A DNA stretch of 64,000 nt, from contig NC_088865.1 in assembly GCF_032884065.1 (NCBI RefSeq), positions 45,021,152 through 45,085,151 of the forward strand. The letters run 5' to 3'. The notes beneath the pieces were generated by a model. That model worked only from the letters and a program-made list of their open reading frames with translations. It ran no database searches and was not told where the DNA came from. This DNA comes from Artemia franciscana. Taxonomy: Eukaryota > Arthropoda > Branchiopoda > Anostraca > Artemiidae. Position 1 is the first letter of the stretch; the number at the start of each line of letters is the position of its first letter. Made by a program: the position numbers and the translations under genes. Below, in pieces: positions 35,857 through 48,304 of this stretch.

Positions 35857-38800
35857 TTAAAAAAGTTAGAGAATTCTTTTTTGGATTTAGAGATAATTTT
35901 TGATGAAAAAATAAGTAATGAAGATGATTTACCGTTATTTAGGGAAAGTAATTATCCTAGAAGTATATACGTTGATTTAATAGATTTAACCAAGCGGCAC
36001 TCTGAATCTCAGTTCTCTGTGGTTCAACTTAACTGTCAAGGATTATGTTCGTCGTTTATGGAAATAACTTCAATGTGCCACCAACTGCAACCCAACATAA
36101 TTGGATTATGTGAGACATTCCTTACAGGACAAACGGATAGCCTCCTAGATATCCCAGGCTATAAATCAAATTTTCTACATAGAAAAGAGGCTCGCAGAGG
36201 AGGATTGGCTATTTATGCGAGGAATGAGTATGCTGTGCATATTAACAACCAACTGAGCCGGAATGTTGAAGGCATTTTTGAATCACTTTTCCTTGAGCTA
36301 TGTGGGCCTTCTAAGAAAAAGATATTGATTGGAGAAATATATCGCTCACCCTCTGGTTCTGTTTCTGCTTTTATGGATATACTAACTCAGATTTTACAGC
36401 TGATAGGAAACCAGAACCAAGATGTGATCATCATGGGTGATTTTAACATTAATCTAGCCTTTCCTCTAAGAAATAGCTCAGTGGATCTTCTCACTATTAT
36501 GTCAGGGTCTAATCTTTACCCTTCAATTACAATTCCAACCAGAGTAACAGAAAGTACACACTCACTGATTGACAACATTTTTTCTACATTATGTCCGGCG
36601 AAGGTATCAGTCATCACCAGCGACACATCTGATCATTTTCCTATACACACTGTCTGCAACACGGCGAGGATGCCAACTCCGCTCGTAAGAACTAACCAGG
36701 GTCTACAAGTAATTAATCTTAAAGAGGAGAATCTTAAACTGTTAAACGATAAGTTAAAAAAAGTTTCTTGGGACAGTGTCCTAGCAAATGAAGATGTGAA
36801 CGAAGGTTTTGAAATTTTCCACAATGCGTTTGTAGCTGCATATAGAGCATGCTGTTTTAAAGAGAAACCAAGAAACCGTGGAAGAAAAAATACCCTAATA
36901 TGTCCATGGGTTACCGAAAGCTTACTCATATACATAAATAAGAAAAATAAGTTATGGGCAAATTACAGAATCCACCCAAACCGAGAAAACCTAGAGAGAT
37001 ATGAGACGTATAAGAAATGCCTTCATTCAGTTCTGAGAAAAGCAAAAAAAATTTATGTGAATAATAAAATATCTGAAAGTGGGAAGGATGGACGAAAAGT
37101 CTGGGAGGTCATTAATTCGGTTTTGCGACCAAATGATAAGAAAGCAGAATTGCCTTCCAGACTTTTTGTCAACAGGGAGGCTGTTACGGAACCCACTCAG
37201 GTTGCAAAAGAACTCAGTACATTTTTTGCAAGGATAGGAGGAATTACATCTAATTCTGCGAAAAGTCCCCACAAACCCTACAAGCATTACCTTGGCTCAG
37301 CATGCACCAAATCAATGGCAATAATTCCTGTGACAGCAACTGAAGTAGAGCTAATTGTGAAGACCTTGAAAGGCACATCAGCGTTTGGATTTGACCGGAT
37401 ACACACGAAAGCCCTGAAAGCAGTCCTCCCTTCTATTCTAGAGCCATTAACTTATTTGATAAACCTGTCTCTAAGAAGTGGTGTTTTTCCTTCGATATTA
37501 AAAAAAGCAAGAATAATCCCTCTGCATAAAGGTGGCCCTCATGACGATCCATCAAACTTCCGACCCATATCCATATTATCTGTTTTTTCAAAAGTTTTTG
37601 AAAAACCCTTACAAAGACTACTTTACCAGTTTCTCGAAAAAAAAGGATTTTTTAATAGTCGTCAGTTTGGCGTCAGACCTGGTCATTCAACAGAAGATGC
37701 TCTGGCATCCTTAAGCTTATTCATCAACAGAGCACTTGACTCAGGTCTTCTGCCAGCTGCTATATTGATTGACATCAAGAAAGCATTTGACAGCATGGAT
37801 CATACAATCTTACTGGAAAGCTACAACATATTGGAGTGAGAGGGATAGCCCTTCAATGGTTTGAATCTTACCGTCAAAATAGGTGCATCTACATTGGTGA
37901 CGACCCAAGAAACGACACTACTGTGAAATTTGGTGTGCCCCAAGGATCAATCCTCGGTCCTCTTTTGTTTTTAATCCATGTAAATGACCTAACTCGTATC
38001 CTTAATCCGAATCATGACGACCAAAAATGCTGTAACCTATGCTTTGCTCAAACATCTGAGGACATTACTAACGAGCAAGATGAACTTGTAGCATTCGCTG
38101 ACGACACTACAATTACCTGCTGCGGACTTGATATGCCTTCACTCCAGCGGAAGCTTGAAAACATCATAGAAGAGACCTATCTGTGGATGGATGCCAACAA
38201 ACTTGTCATCAATGTAGAAAAATCTTGCATCCTACTATTTTCTAGGGTAGGAACCCTTCACCCAGAAATAGCAGGAATTGCGACGTCTCGTGGAAAGGTT
38301 CAACGACCAGTAAATAGATGTGAAAAATATTTAGGAGTAATAGTAGATGAAAACCTTTCTTTCCTTCCTCACATCCATGCTGTAGAATTAAAGCTTTCAA
38401 GGAATCTGGGTATTATGAAGAAACTGAAGCAAACATTCCCACGTAAAACCCTTACCCTTCTCTATAATGCACTCATTAGACCCCACTTACAATATTGCGC
38501 AATGGTATGGCAATCAACATTCAAATCCCATCTGAAAAAACTGGATTCCATCCAGAAGAATGCCTTGAAGATCATCAAACACACAGAAGATTATCTCTCG
38601 CTGAAATCGCTGTTTGAGCTTTCCTGCTTGGTTTTTGCTTTCAGATTCCTCTCCGGCTTGCTTCCACCGCCTTTTAGGAATCTATTCAGTTTGGTATCCG
38701 AACAGCGTCTTCCAATTACAAGGCTATCTGCACAGATCCATATTCGAAATACGCCAACAGTGAGGTCGGATTTTTCGCCTGACATCGTCTGTGCTAAGGC

Positions 38801-38888
38801 TTACAATACCCTACCGCTTGAACTGAGAGATAGGAGCTCCCTTGGTTCTTTCAAAAAGAGAATAAAAAATTATCTTGTTTTGAATTAG
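35857..38888 (+). pseudogene. LINE ORF2 (EEP endonuclease + RT), one frameshift
   Basis: The first frame runs to 37839 and the second from 37836 to 38888, together about 1010 residues. The EEP endonuclease begins FSVVQLNCQGL (about 36019), with the LCET, IYRSPS, IIMGDFNIN and SDHFPI motifs that supply metal ligands and the catalytic D/H. RT follows with FGFDRIHTKAL, RIIPLHKGGP, NFRPISILSVFSK, GHSTEDAL and LIDIKKAFD. After the shift come GVPQGSILGPLLF and FADDTT (catalytic DD), then KYLGVIVD and the thumb region LIRPHLQYCAMVWQ. The frame change near 37830 falls between IDIKKAFD and the VPQGS block and is a single-base event. Only one break suggests a fairly young copy. Clade (CR1, L2, Daphne or Jockey) needs a tree. 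Confidence 0.88.
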
Positions 38889-39178
38889 TTTAATTTGAAT
38901 AAAGAATCTAATTAGAAAAGTGATTTTAGCTATTATTGAGTTTTTTTTGTGGGGGTTGGAGTGGTTTGCTCCTGGATGACGAGGTGGGGACTTGTAAAGA
39001 TATTTTTTTGGTAGGGGCCATGGTTGTATCGAGAAGTGGAGGGAGAGCCATAATGCGTATTTATTTTTGAGGTGATATAGGACTCAGCATGCAGTTTTTG
39101 CATAGAGATGAGAGATTAAGTATGTTATGACTGTTATAATTTTTTTTTAATAAATCCGAATGAACTGAACTGAACTAC
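35857..39178 (+). mobile_element. CR1/Jockey-like LINE inserted in the Helitron
   Basis: About 3.3 kb carrying endonuclease and reverse transcriptase, ending in a short (GAACT)n-type tail, as CR1-related elements do. It splits the Helitron Rep between RCTKQYPR and TTEDGGKTA. Residues that family members usually have between these two blocks are absent, so a few dozen bases were probably lost on insertion. No clear target duplication is seen. The 5' boundary is approximate. Confidence 0.88.
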
Positions 39179-40340
39179 TAAAAGTCGAGGATATTGCTTT
39201 GTGCACCTTCCTTTGGCCATGCATGATGATTTTTCATTCAGTACACTGCAAGGTCCATGTATCATATTTTTCACCACAATATCATATAAGGTCTTATCGA
39301 CATTTTCATCAGGTATTTCAGCGGAAATCTCATCGTTAGTTTCATTAGAAGTAATTTTATCTTGTAGCCAGATTGAAATATGTGCGTGTGGTAATCCTCG
39401 TTTTTGCCATTCCACTGAGTACATCCAGCATCGCACTGACTCAAACACTTAAAATTTTACTATGTAGTTTATCAGTGATTTCAACTTTTTCCGGAAGACA
39501 CGAGCCATAATGTCATGTCTATGAAACGCCGATTGTCCATGAAGTAAAAGCTGCTGCATCTCGTCCCAAGATTGATTACATGTAAATGTAATAAATAAAT
39601 CTGGACGACCATAGAGACGAGCATACGCAATAGAATCTTGAGCATATTTATGCATATGACGGGGACTGCCAGCATATGACGAAGGTAAAATCATTAATCT
39701 TCCAACGTTAGTGGTATTACCGTCATTTACAACTGCATCTCGCAAATGAATGTATTGTTCAGAGCGGAGCTTGGTCTGATTCAGACAGATAATTAGCAAA
39801 CATTATGATTCAATCTTTGACAATTGATGGCATTTTAAAATATAATTTTCTTCAATGTGACAAATCATGAGTGTATAGGAATGATAATTCATTGCGCTGC
39901 ATTTCTTATCCGTTTGTTTGTTAGTGGATTGATCTATCAATTTATTATTTAAGTGATAGCCGTCGGCTCCATCCCAAAGAATGATAGGATATTGTAGGGC
40001 ATCGTAGCATCGATGAGTTTCAGCAATTCTTACCAACTGAGCGTTTCACTTATGAAGAATAATATGTCGAGGTAAAAACTGATCACCGACCATAACGATT
40101 GTCACTTCGTCGATAGTTGCAGCATTGTATTTACGCACATGTTCGCCAGTAGGCGTTTGTCAGCGGAAATAACAACTTTATGCGTATCAGTAGGCATCAA
40201 ATCGATTGCTGTTTTGAACAGGCGCACTAAATCATTATTTTTGTGGAAAAGATGTTGCAATTGGGAAACGATAGTCCTTTAAAACGTCGGGAGAAATTTC
40301 GCAGCATGCATTCAATTCAAAATTGCTATCAATACCTGGA
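39179..40340 (-). pseudogene. Helitron Rep, N-terminal part with HUH motif
   Basis: Pieces in order on the - strand are MPTDTHKVVISADKRLLANM-like residues (about 40200-40130), LVRIAETHRCYDALQYPIIL with WDGADGYHLNNKL (from 40036), LNQTKLRSEQYIHLRDAVVN with GRPDLFITFTCNQSWDEM (39799-39449), and VRCWMYSVEWQKRGLPHAHI with NMIHGPC and RCTKQYPR (39448-39179). GLPHAHI is the HUH metal-binding motif of rolling-circle nucleases. Stops and short deletions, for example after KCHQLSKIES, separate the pieces. It is non-functional. Confidence 0.88.
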
Positions 40341-40369
40341 TATATAAATTGCCTGGGATAGATACAAGA

Positions 40370-40786
40370 ATATCTATCCCAAAATCGCTAGCTCAAAATT
40401 TGATCGGAATACTTTAGAAAAAATGGGTGTGGGAAGGGGGCTAATCTCCCTCGAATCTTTTTGGTCACTCCAAAAGGACACTAGAACTTTTAATTTCCAT
40501 CTGAATGAGCCCTTTCTCAATGTTTTGGAATTATTGGCTCCATGCAATCACCCATAGGGATAAGAGAAACAACTAACACACATCCATGATCTTATTTACT
40601 GCAAAAATTACAAAATTCCACATTTTTGCACATGTCAGGTTAAAACTTATACAATAGGGATCTCAGATACGCAGAATCTGACGGTGTATTTTCTTTACGA
40701 TTCCTTAAGGTTTAGGGGGTGTTTCTCCCCTTTTTTGAAAATCTGGCAATTTCCTTACTTACAGTTCGTTACTAAGAATTGTTTGA
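40370..40786 (-). mobile_element. Family R 5' fragment, diverged
   Basis: The - strand reads TTCAAACAATTCTTAGTAAC onward, through GGGGAGAAACACCCCC-like and GATCATGGATGTGTGTTAG-like segments, to TTTGATCGG-type words near 40405. It is more diverged than the other copies. It abuts the Helitron 5' part. Confidence 0.75.
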
Positions 40787-43189
40787 AAAATTTCCCAAGG
40801 ACAAGTTTTTATACAACAAATTTTAAAAATCAGGATACATTTTTTCCGTCTTTGAATCTTTAAGAAATAGACTCTCTTTTTACAATACTTTAAAAATCTA
40901 ATAAATCAGGTTTTGAATCTAGATTGGACTGTATATGTTTTAGTTTTAAATCTATAAAATTAGCAACAAATATTGTCTTTTTAAAACTGTCGTTCCAAAT
41001 TTCTGAAAAAGTTAAGTTCCCTTAAGTTCCCTTAAGTTAAGTTAAGTTCCCTAGGCGCGTAACTTTCATTAAAATACATGTAATGTTTGTATTATTGTTG
41101 GGTAAACCGATTTTAGCTGTCCTTATAGACACTTTGACAAACATTTTTTTAGCAGTTCAAAGAAAGGAGGGAAATATCCCGTGGAAAATTTGAGATTTGC
41201 AATGACGGGAACGGTAATTAGAAATGTTAATTGTCAGGGAGGATGAGAGGTAAATTAGCATTAGACAAGATTAAAGACACTCAAAATATATTCTCCAGAC
41301 AGAGCTAAGCAATGGCAATCGACTTCCTTAAATCTGTCCTGTCCCCCTCAAAATCTTACAAGTACTTATAGCCCCTGTCTTTGAAAACATTTTTAGAAAG
41401 GACAATGATGGAACAGAAATATCATGTTTCATCCCTTCCTAAACAATTAATAATGTCAGATTAGCAGCAAAGATAAGATATAGTGAAAATAAGTTTGCCA
41501 GACTGAGTTAAAGTAATATTAATTTAAAACAAATTAGCAATATTATGTTGATTCTTACACCCCCCAGCGTTACAAAAATTCTAATAGCCATTACAATACA
41601 GTGCAAATTACCTTATTTTTGCACAGTCATTCTGAGTTAAAACTCTGACCCCAAGCTCCTTAAATATATTTTTATAGTTAGGTGGTCTCCTTCTAGACTC
41701 TACTCAATTTTACTAATGTACTCAGAATCAAATCTGAACGGCTCCAATAAACATCCCTAAAAAGTTCCATTGAAAATTAAGTGTTTTCTTGCCAGTGATA
41801 CCAAAACCCGTCGTACGATGTTACCCAAATATTTTCCAGATATCATTTTCTCATATCTGAAAAAAGAGCCAGTGATTATAAATTAAGAGATAACATTAAA
41901 AATATTAATTGTCCAGAGGAAACAATATAAAATAGTGGATTTCAAAAGGAAGTTTGTTATTTGTACTTTTCTAAGTGAGTTTTATTTAGGTTAGGGCAGA
42001 AAGATAAAAAGAGACTCGTTCGATTTCTTTTGCAAATATACATAAGTATACAAAGTGTGTTCAGTCAAGACATGACTTTAGGTAAGGGGGATGGGGGCTC
42101 GGATTTGTGACCTATTAAATTTTGTAATGTAAAGTTCTACAATTTGAAGTATTTTTTATATTGTTTGCATAATTGGCGTATTCATGTTTATTTGAAACCC
42201 CCCCCCCCCATGTGTTTCCTGGTCTTTTTCAAGTTGATATCCTCCCTCCAGTATATATTTCAATTGTTATTTTATATATTTTAGTCGTGTTTTCAGAATT
42301 TCAGAATTGTAGGCTACAATTACCACAAAAACAATATATGCCACGAGAACGAAATATAAGCGTTAAAACGAATTTTCACCTTCAATTGGAATATTCTTAG
42401 TGTGAGGCGGTGGGCTAAACATCTCAATCTGACAAAAATAATCTGACAGGTAAAGTTATTCAGCAGCATAAACTAAATTAAAAAGAAACCTATTTAAAAA
42501 ATTTAAGAAAAAAGCTAAAAATACTTGGCACCAATCAGTTTAAGATGGCGTTATTGGTTTAAGTTAAGTTTTAGTTTCAGTTTGACTTAGCTTTATGTTT
42601 CAGTTTAAGGCTAATGGTCTTTTTTGTTCCCGCCCAATTTCTGAAACAGATTCTAAGAATCTTAATAACGCCACTGCTAGTATCTATTCGATAGCAAACT
42701 CGTTTATGAGACTTGACAAAAACATAAACAAGTGGGAGAAAAAAACAAAAGATGTTTGTTTAGCAAAAGCACGTTAGATTCTACGGAGATTAATTTAAAT
42801 GAACAGGTTATGTAAAAGAAAATATACCCACTGCTGAGCTAAAAATAGTGTTTTCTTTTGCACATCAATTTAAAGGGTAATCCTATATTTTTTCGCTCAG
42901 AGATTTTGATTCGATGTGCATTGAATGCAAATGGTAGAACTTGTACGAAAAGTAGACAAATCTTTTATTTTCGAGATGGGTGTCTGTTTTGAAATGTAAA
43001 GCGTGAACTCTCCCAAACCTCAACCTCAACCGAGTCCGTTTGGAAATGAAAATTGTTTGGCTATTGGGAGAACCCTTGGGTATTGAGAATTGCAAGCAGT
43101 TAGCCAGGTGGGTGAAACACCCACCTGGCTATTTTCTTTTAATCTTCAGTTCTCGAAGTCCACCAGTCCCCAAACTTAAACCTCGTCAT
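40787..43189. other. Intergenic region
   Basis: No supported gene. A short CCCTTAAGTT repeat lies at 41018-41053, and a C10 run near 42199. Small open frames lack any recognisable motif. Confidence 0.5.
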
Positions 43190-43940
43190 GTTACTTCTGA
43201 ATTCCTTTTTACAAATTGTGATGAAAATGAAATAAATGAAATAATTATGTGTATGAAATAACAATCCTGTGGAGTAGATGAAGTATCGTTAAAGCAACAA
43301 AAACAATTGTTATTTCTATTTTGACTCATCTGATTAATTTATCACTTGAAGAGGGAACTTTTCCAGAAAGACTTAAATTAGCCTGAGTGCTACCCCTTCA
43401 CAAAGGGAAGTCAAAAAATGAACCGAGTAATTACCGATCCATTTCTATTTTACCTTTTTTTCGAAGATTTATGAGAAAGTAATCCATGAAAGAATGTATG
43501 ATTACCTCCAGGAGTAGAATCTTCTGTGCGATACCCAACTTGGCTTTCGCAAAGGACTTTCTACGGATATGCACCAGCTATCTGGAATTCAATCCCCTTG
43601 GAAATCCGGAACTCAAATAACCTTACTACCTTCAAGCGAGCAGTGAAGGGTCGTTCCAGAAATACTGTTTAGATTTGAATATCATGCGGTCCTCCTCTTT
43701 TCGATCTTTTCTTTTATTTTCTTTTTTTTCTTTTCTTTCTCTTCGTCACTCCCCTTTTTTCTCTTTTTTTTCTTTTTTGATAAATCCAGTTGATTCGTTG
43801 TTTCTGTTAGTTGATTGTTTAATTATTCTTTAGTTAAGTTTCTGCCCTAGTCAAGCACTTTTGTGCTTTCCTGGCAGATTATGTACATGTAATTATGTGT
43901 TTTTATTTAAATATATATGATTGAATTGAATTGAAGAATT
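43190..43940 (+). pseudogene. Deleted CR1-like LINE remnant
   Basis: Broken RT pieces in order: TNCDENEINEIIMCMK (43215), CGVDEVSLK (about 43270), LTHLINLSLEEGTFPERLKL (about 43320), VLPLHKGKSKNEPSNYRSIS (43390) and QLGFRKGLSTDMH (about 43535). The next residues jump to the C-terminal IWNSIPLEIRNSNNLTTFKR (43578), so the catalytic YADD region is deleted. It ends with ATTGAATTGAATTGAA at about 43920, a typical CR1-group tail. The 5' part is missing. Confidence 0.82.
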
Positions 43941-45525
43941 CCTGCGAACAAAACTCTAGCACAGCTTGCATCAAACAATAAGTGCGTAATTGGTAATTTG
44001 ATGTGTGTGTGTAGACTTGTTCCTGTGTTTGCGTACGTTTGTGTTTTTGTGCTCCTCAATCTCATCCTGCTAAATAACTAAGAAGACTAATCCGCCATTC
44101 CATCATAAATTTACTATGAAAAAGTAGCACATAAACAGAATTGATGGAAATAAAACTAATTTATTGGGAAGATAACAAGAGGAAAAGTTTGTGTAAAACG
44201 AAAAACTCAATGCATACCCGTACTAATGAACTTATTTTGGAAGAAATATAGCCTCTCAGGCGCATACGGGTTAAAGCACATAAAAAAGAATTTTTATTGA
44301 AATAGAAGAAAAGCGATAACAGTAAAAAGTTTGGGATTTCCCAAAAGGAATTTAAAAACCCTTGTCCATCGTATCTGCCCCCATTAAAATACAACAACGA
44401 AAACAAACAGTCCGCACATGCAAAAGTAAACTACCCAAAGAAAAAGGATGAATGTTTGAGAGGTTTTTCACTCTCAGAAATCATATACCTCAGGTGGCTA
44501 GTACCAAGCATGGCAGAAGTGTGCCAAGCATAGCGGAACTGTGAGAACAATACTAAGAGTGAATGATCTGTGCCAAGCATGACATAAGTATCCCAAGCAT
44601 GGCAGATGTCTGCTAAGTCTGATACAAGATCGTGATTTCATAGCAATCTGGGAATGTACATTATACAATTAGGCTAGTGAGTTAAGTAATTGAAAATTAA
44701 AGAGCCATTTGAAACAGACGGACAGAAAATAAAATCCTTCAATGATCTAAATGTGAAACGGTCAAACATTACTGTCTATGCATAATTGACTGAAAATGAA
44801 GAGAAATAAAAATAAATAATTATACCAAACATAAAAGAAATGGGTACTGCTATATACAAATAATTAAATCCTAAACGATTAAAAATTAAAATGAGTGCTA
44901 AAGTTAAACCAAAAAGGACACAAATTACTGCCCATAGGAGTTCGACTAGAGTTCCGTTCTAACCGTAAACCAAAATAAAAAATTGTCGCTAAATAGAATC
45001 TGTAAACCTTAATTGTTGATGTTTCCTGTAATTAGTATATTAAACACTAAATAATTATACATTACACATTCAGTTCATTTTCAATATCTTTCCAGTCACC
45101 TTGATTTTTATAGTGGTTTTTTTTTGTCAGTATTTTGGAATTAATAAGATGAAAGCTATTTTCCTTGTAATAAGATTAGGGCATTAACGTTATTTTGTGT
45201 TAGGGCGAGATGCACAAGATTTCGGAAAGAAACTTAAAGACGCTTTAATTAAATACCAAAAATGAACGAATTGTACAGAAAACGTAATAATTGTAGGAAA
45301 AACTATAAAAATCACAAATACTAAGCCCAAGTAACATACAAGAAATTTATAAGAAAAAAACTAAAATTGTTTGTATTAAATGTATTTAATATACTTCAGA
45401 CCAGATAAGAAACTTCATTATTTTTGGACATTGACGAAGAATGAGACAGAAATTTATGGAGGAAAAAATAATTTTCCTTGCCAATATTTTTTAACACATT
45501 TTTTTTATCAAACACGAAGATTTAT
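43941..45525. other. Intergenic region
   Basis: AT-rich and without genes. A GT-rich patch lies at about 43998-44055. Otherwise nothing is recognised outside the small repeat at 44505-44625. Confidence 0.5.
44505..44625 (+). repeat. Short degenerate repeat (CCAAGCATGGCAGAAGT)
   Basis: The word GTGCCAAGCATGGCAGAAGT and variants occur four to five times (near 44511, 44530, 44572 and 44592) in imperfect tandem. Confidence 0.75.
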
Positions 45526-48299
45526 CTATTCCAAATCAGACCAAATTATTTCTTCAAAATCACTGTTTTCATGCATTGAGTTCCTGGTAAATTCACTGTT
45601 CTCCCCCGATCCCTTCTGTGCGTTTTTTTTCTTGCTGTTCACTTCAACTCGACTCAACCTTCTTTTTTTTCCTCTTTTTATTTCTTGAGACAAGCTTGAG
45701 TCCTTCGGTTGGTGGGCTGTTGTACATTTTACAGACACAGGTTCTCTGATTTCCATATTCCTTGCAACCCTTGAGTCTAAAATTTCAGGAAGTAAGGATT
45801 CATTCCAGAAGGCTTCAAGCTTCGGAAATATTTTTTCCCAGTAGTCTTTCGATCGGTGAACTGTAATTATTTCCCAATCCTCAATAGAGTTATAAACTAT
45901 TAAGTGGCATACCATTTTATCCAGTATCTCGAGTTGGCCTTGTATCTGGGCGAAATACCTGTGATTTTTTTTAGCTGAAGACCTTCACTGGATAATTCAA
46001 GAAAAAATGCTTTAACTAAATTTTTTGACTGGGCCACATCATAAATGGTTTTGAACTCTGGTATATTATGCACCGTTTTTATCTCTATAGGTGTGCCATT
46101 AGGGAGCAGCCCATCTACAGATGCAGCAAGATACTGATACTGTGGATGCACACTGAGTCCTATTTGATCTCCCTTTACGACTTTTAAGTTGAATTTGTTT
46201 TCATATGCTTCTAGTGCCACTACTTCTAAATCTAAGCCCTTTTTCATTAGGGCAGAGCAGAATCTAGGTCCCAAGTTTCGAATTTGCTTAACAATTGGGG
46301 CAACTCTGGTGCTGTTTTTTCTGGTTGCAATTCTGTGGAAGTAACTACTAGTTATTCTCTTAGATCTTTCTTCAACCCAAGTGTCATTTTTGGATTGGCC
46401 CTTGGTACTGTTGAACAAACAGCTTGTACTGGCAAAATCCAATTTTAAATTCTCGTCAGTATATTTTTGTATGGCCAAATTCATTTCATCAGAAGTCATG
46501 TCTGGCTTATTGCAATTTGGTCCATAGTCACGATTACCAAAGTTATAGTTTCTATTTTTTAACTTAGCAACGTGTTTTCCTCCAAGAGCACTATAATAAC
46601 TGGTCAAATTACGTTTAGATATTACACGGAGTTTAGCCGTTTTATTACAATATTTTTTTGTTACGCTAGAAGGACTAAGCCCAAAAATATTTTTCCAAGC
46701 TAATTGATGCCATTTTGGACCTGAATTATAAGCAAGACTTGCTCCATGAACTCTTGCATGATATGAACCTCGTTTAGACCGGCTTATTTGCTTTCCTCCG
46801 ATGAATTTAGCAACAACTGACATGTAGCTTTCAGCTAAGTTTGTAGTTGCGTCATTTCGAAGCTGCTCTGCTTTTCGACACACAATATCGACCTCTGTCA
46901 TAACATCTTCAAACACGTGCAGGGGAAAATTATTCCACCGATCTTCTATTTTACTATTCACGGTCAATTCAGCAATCTTAGGACATCCAGAATCACATTT
47001 TGTGTGGTTTCCGAAAACATGGTACGGACCTCTTTTTAACAAGATTTTCAATTCTTCTGCTGTTCCATTATTTTCAGAATTTATTTTTATCGCACCCCTT
47101 AAATTTTTTGTCAGTTGCTGGATAATTCCTCGGGGAAGACATTTTGTGTACAAACCTTTTTTATTTTTGCACAAATTATATAGATGGGCTGTATAGTTTT
47201 TTGTGACGTGATTTGCACATTCATGTTTCCGTATGTTGGAACCGTAGGAAACACTTTGTTTTAGCTTATAAAAAACACTGGAATCACCGTCACCGATAAA
47301 CTCTAAAAACTGTAATCCGTGCATCTCCTCACTGGAACGAAAGCCTTCAACTAGAATATCTGTTTCCATGCTCCTTGAATTTCCGTTATAATTCAGAAAG
47401 CAGAAATGATCTTTGGGAATTACTTTGGCGTTTGCAGAAGAAAAACATATATAACAGTATTTATTTTTTATGCCAACATATAACAGTTTTTTCGTAAATG
47501 CATCTATGATAACTGCAACACATCCTTTGGCCGAATAATCGTGTCCTTTGCTACGCTTATTCCAGCCTCCATCACATATCACTTTTGTCCAGTATGAGTC
47601 CTCCTTATACCTATCATCATGAATGGCTGATTTTAAGGCCTCTCGTCCATTTTCTAGCAAAATTTCCGATAAACTATTCATCCAAGCATTACAAAGCTGC
47701 CTTTCAATACGGGAATAAACTATTCGTGACATTGGTTTCACTCCAAGCACCCCGAAGAATTCACACAGTGTAGAATACCCTCCTCCACTACCCATGGCTC
47801 CCCAAACAGCCTTCGAATTCAAGCAGCCTTTAAGACTTGATTTTTTTTCGGAAAAAGCAACCTGTGTCTGGTCCGTAAAACTTGAAAGATATTCTTTAAC
47901 GCTTGTTGCTGGACATTCTGGTTCACCTTTAATCCTCTTTTCCCAGTTACACTTATTACACTTAACTTTCAGTTCAGTTTTCAGGCCTTTCTTTTCTAAT
48001 TGCTTTATAATCAATTTTCCGTGATCGCAACTGATTTTGTGTCTGAATGCTGAAATTACTTCAGCAAGGAAATACCTTAGATTCACAATGCAGTTTCCAT
48101 CTGGAATTCCAGATAAGTCTATCTCAGTATTCGTATCGGGGCAATCAACACCGTAAGAACCACTACCGTTTCCCAATTTATTTGAATCGTCTATGAGAGG
48201 ATTTGCTGAAAATTCTTCTGAAATTTTCGATCCATTTGACAAATTATCTTTATCTTGTTCTCCAAGCAGCACCTTTCTAAAAAAAATGAAAAGAACCAT
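45526..48299 (-). CDS. Mutator-like transposase domain + YqaJ-type nuclease, one frame change
   Basis: The first frame (48299-45900) has 799 codons. A C-x2-C pair at 114-117 may bind zinc. The Mutator-like transposase core has ICDGGWNKRSKG (D243), VIIDAFTKK (D266), FIGDGDSSVF (D337, D339) and TNLAESYMSV (E490), candidates for the DDE acids. Residues 640-780 match a YqaJ/lambda-exonuclease PD-(D/E)xK fold: RITSSYFHRIA, SVDGLL (D729) and IEIKT (E739, K741). The frame then changes at an A8 run (complement of 45965-45972). The continuing frame reads YFAQIQGQLEIL, the expected glutamine motif, and ends at 45526. The ATG at 48299 overlaps a pyrimidine-AG acceptor (about 48278), so the true exon may begin there with an upstream exon lost to the adjacent R copy. 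This is either a transposon protein or a domesticated gene. Confidence 0.82.
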
Positions 48300-48304
48300 A
48301 GAAA

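Larger units (their letters stand above)
34632..40340 (-). mobile_element. Helitron remnant, interrupted by a LINE
   Basis: On the - strand, Rep-domain coding sequence runs from about 40340 to 39179 and resumes from about 35850 to 34780. The element ends at CTAG followed by T (complement of 34632-34635 and 34631), the classic Helitron 3' end. Helitrons move by rolling-circle replication with a HUH endonuclease and Pif1 helicase. The Rep part is present but frame-broken, no helicase motif is seen, and the 5' TC end is not identified because the upstream edge meets a family R copy. It is a dead copy. Confidence 0.88.
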
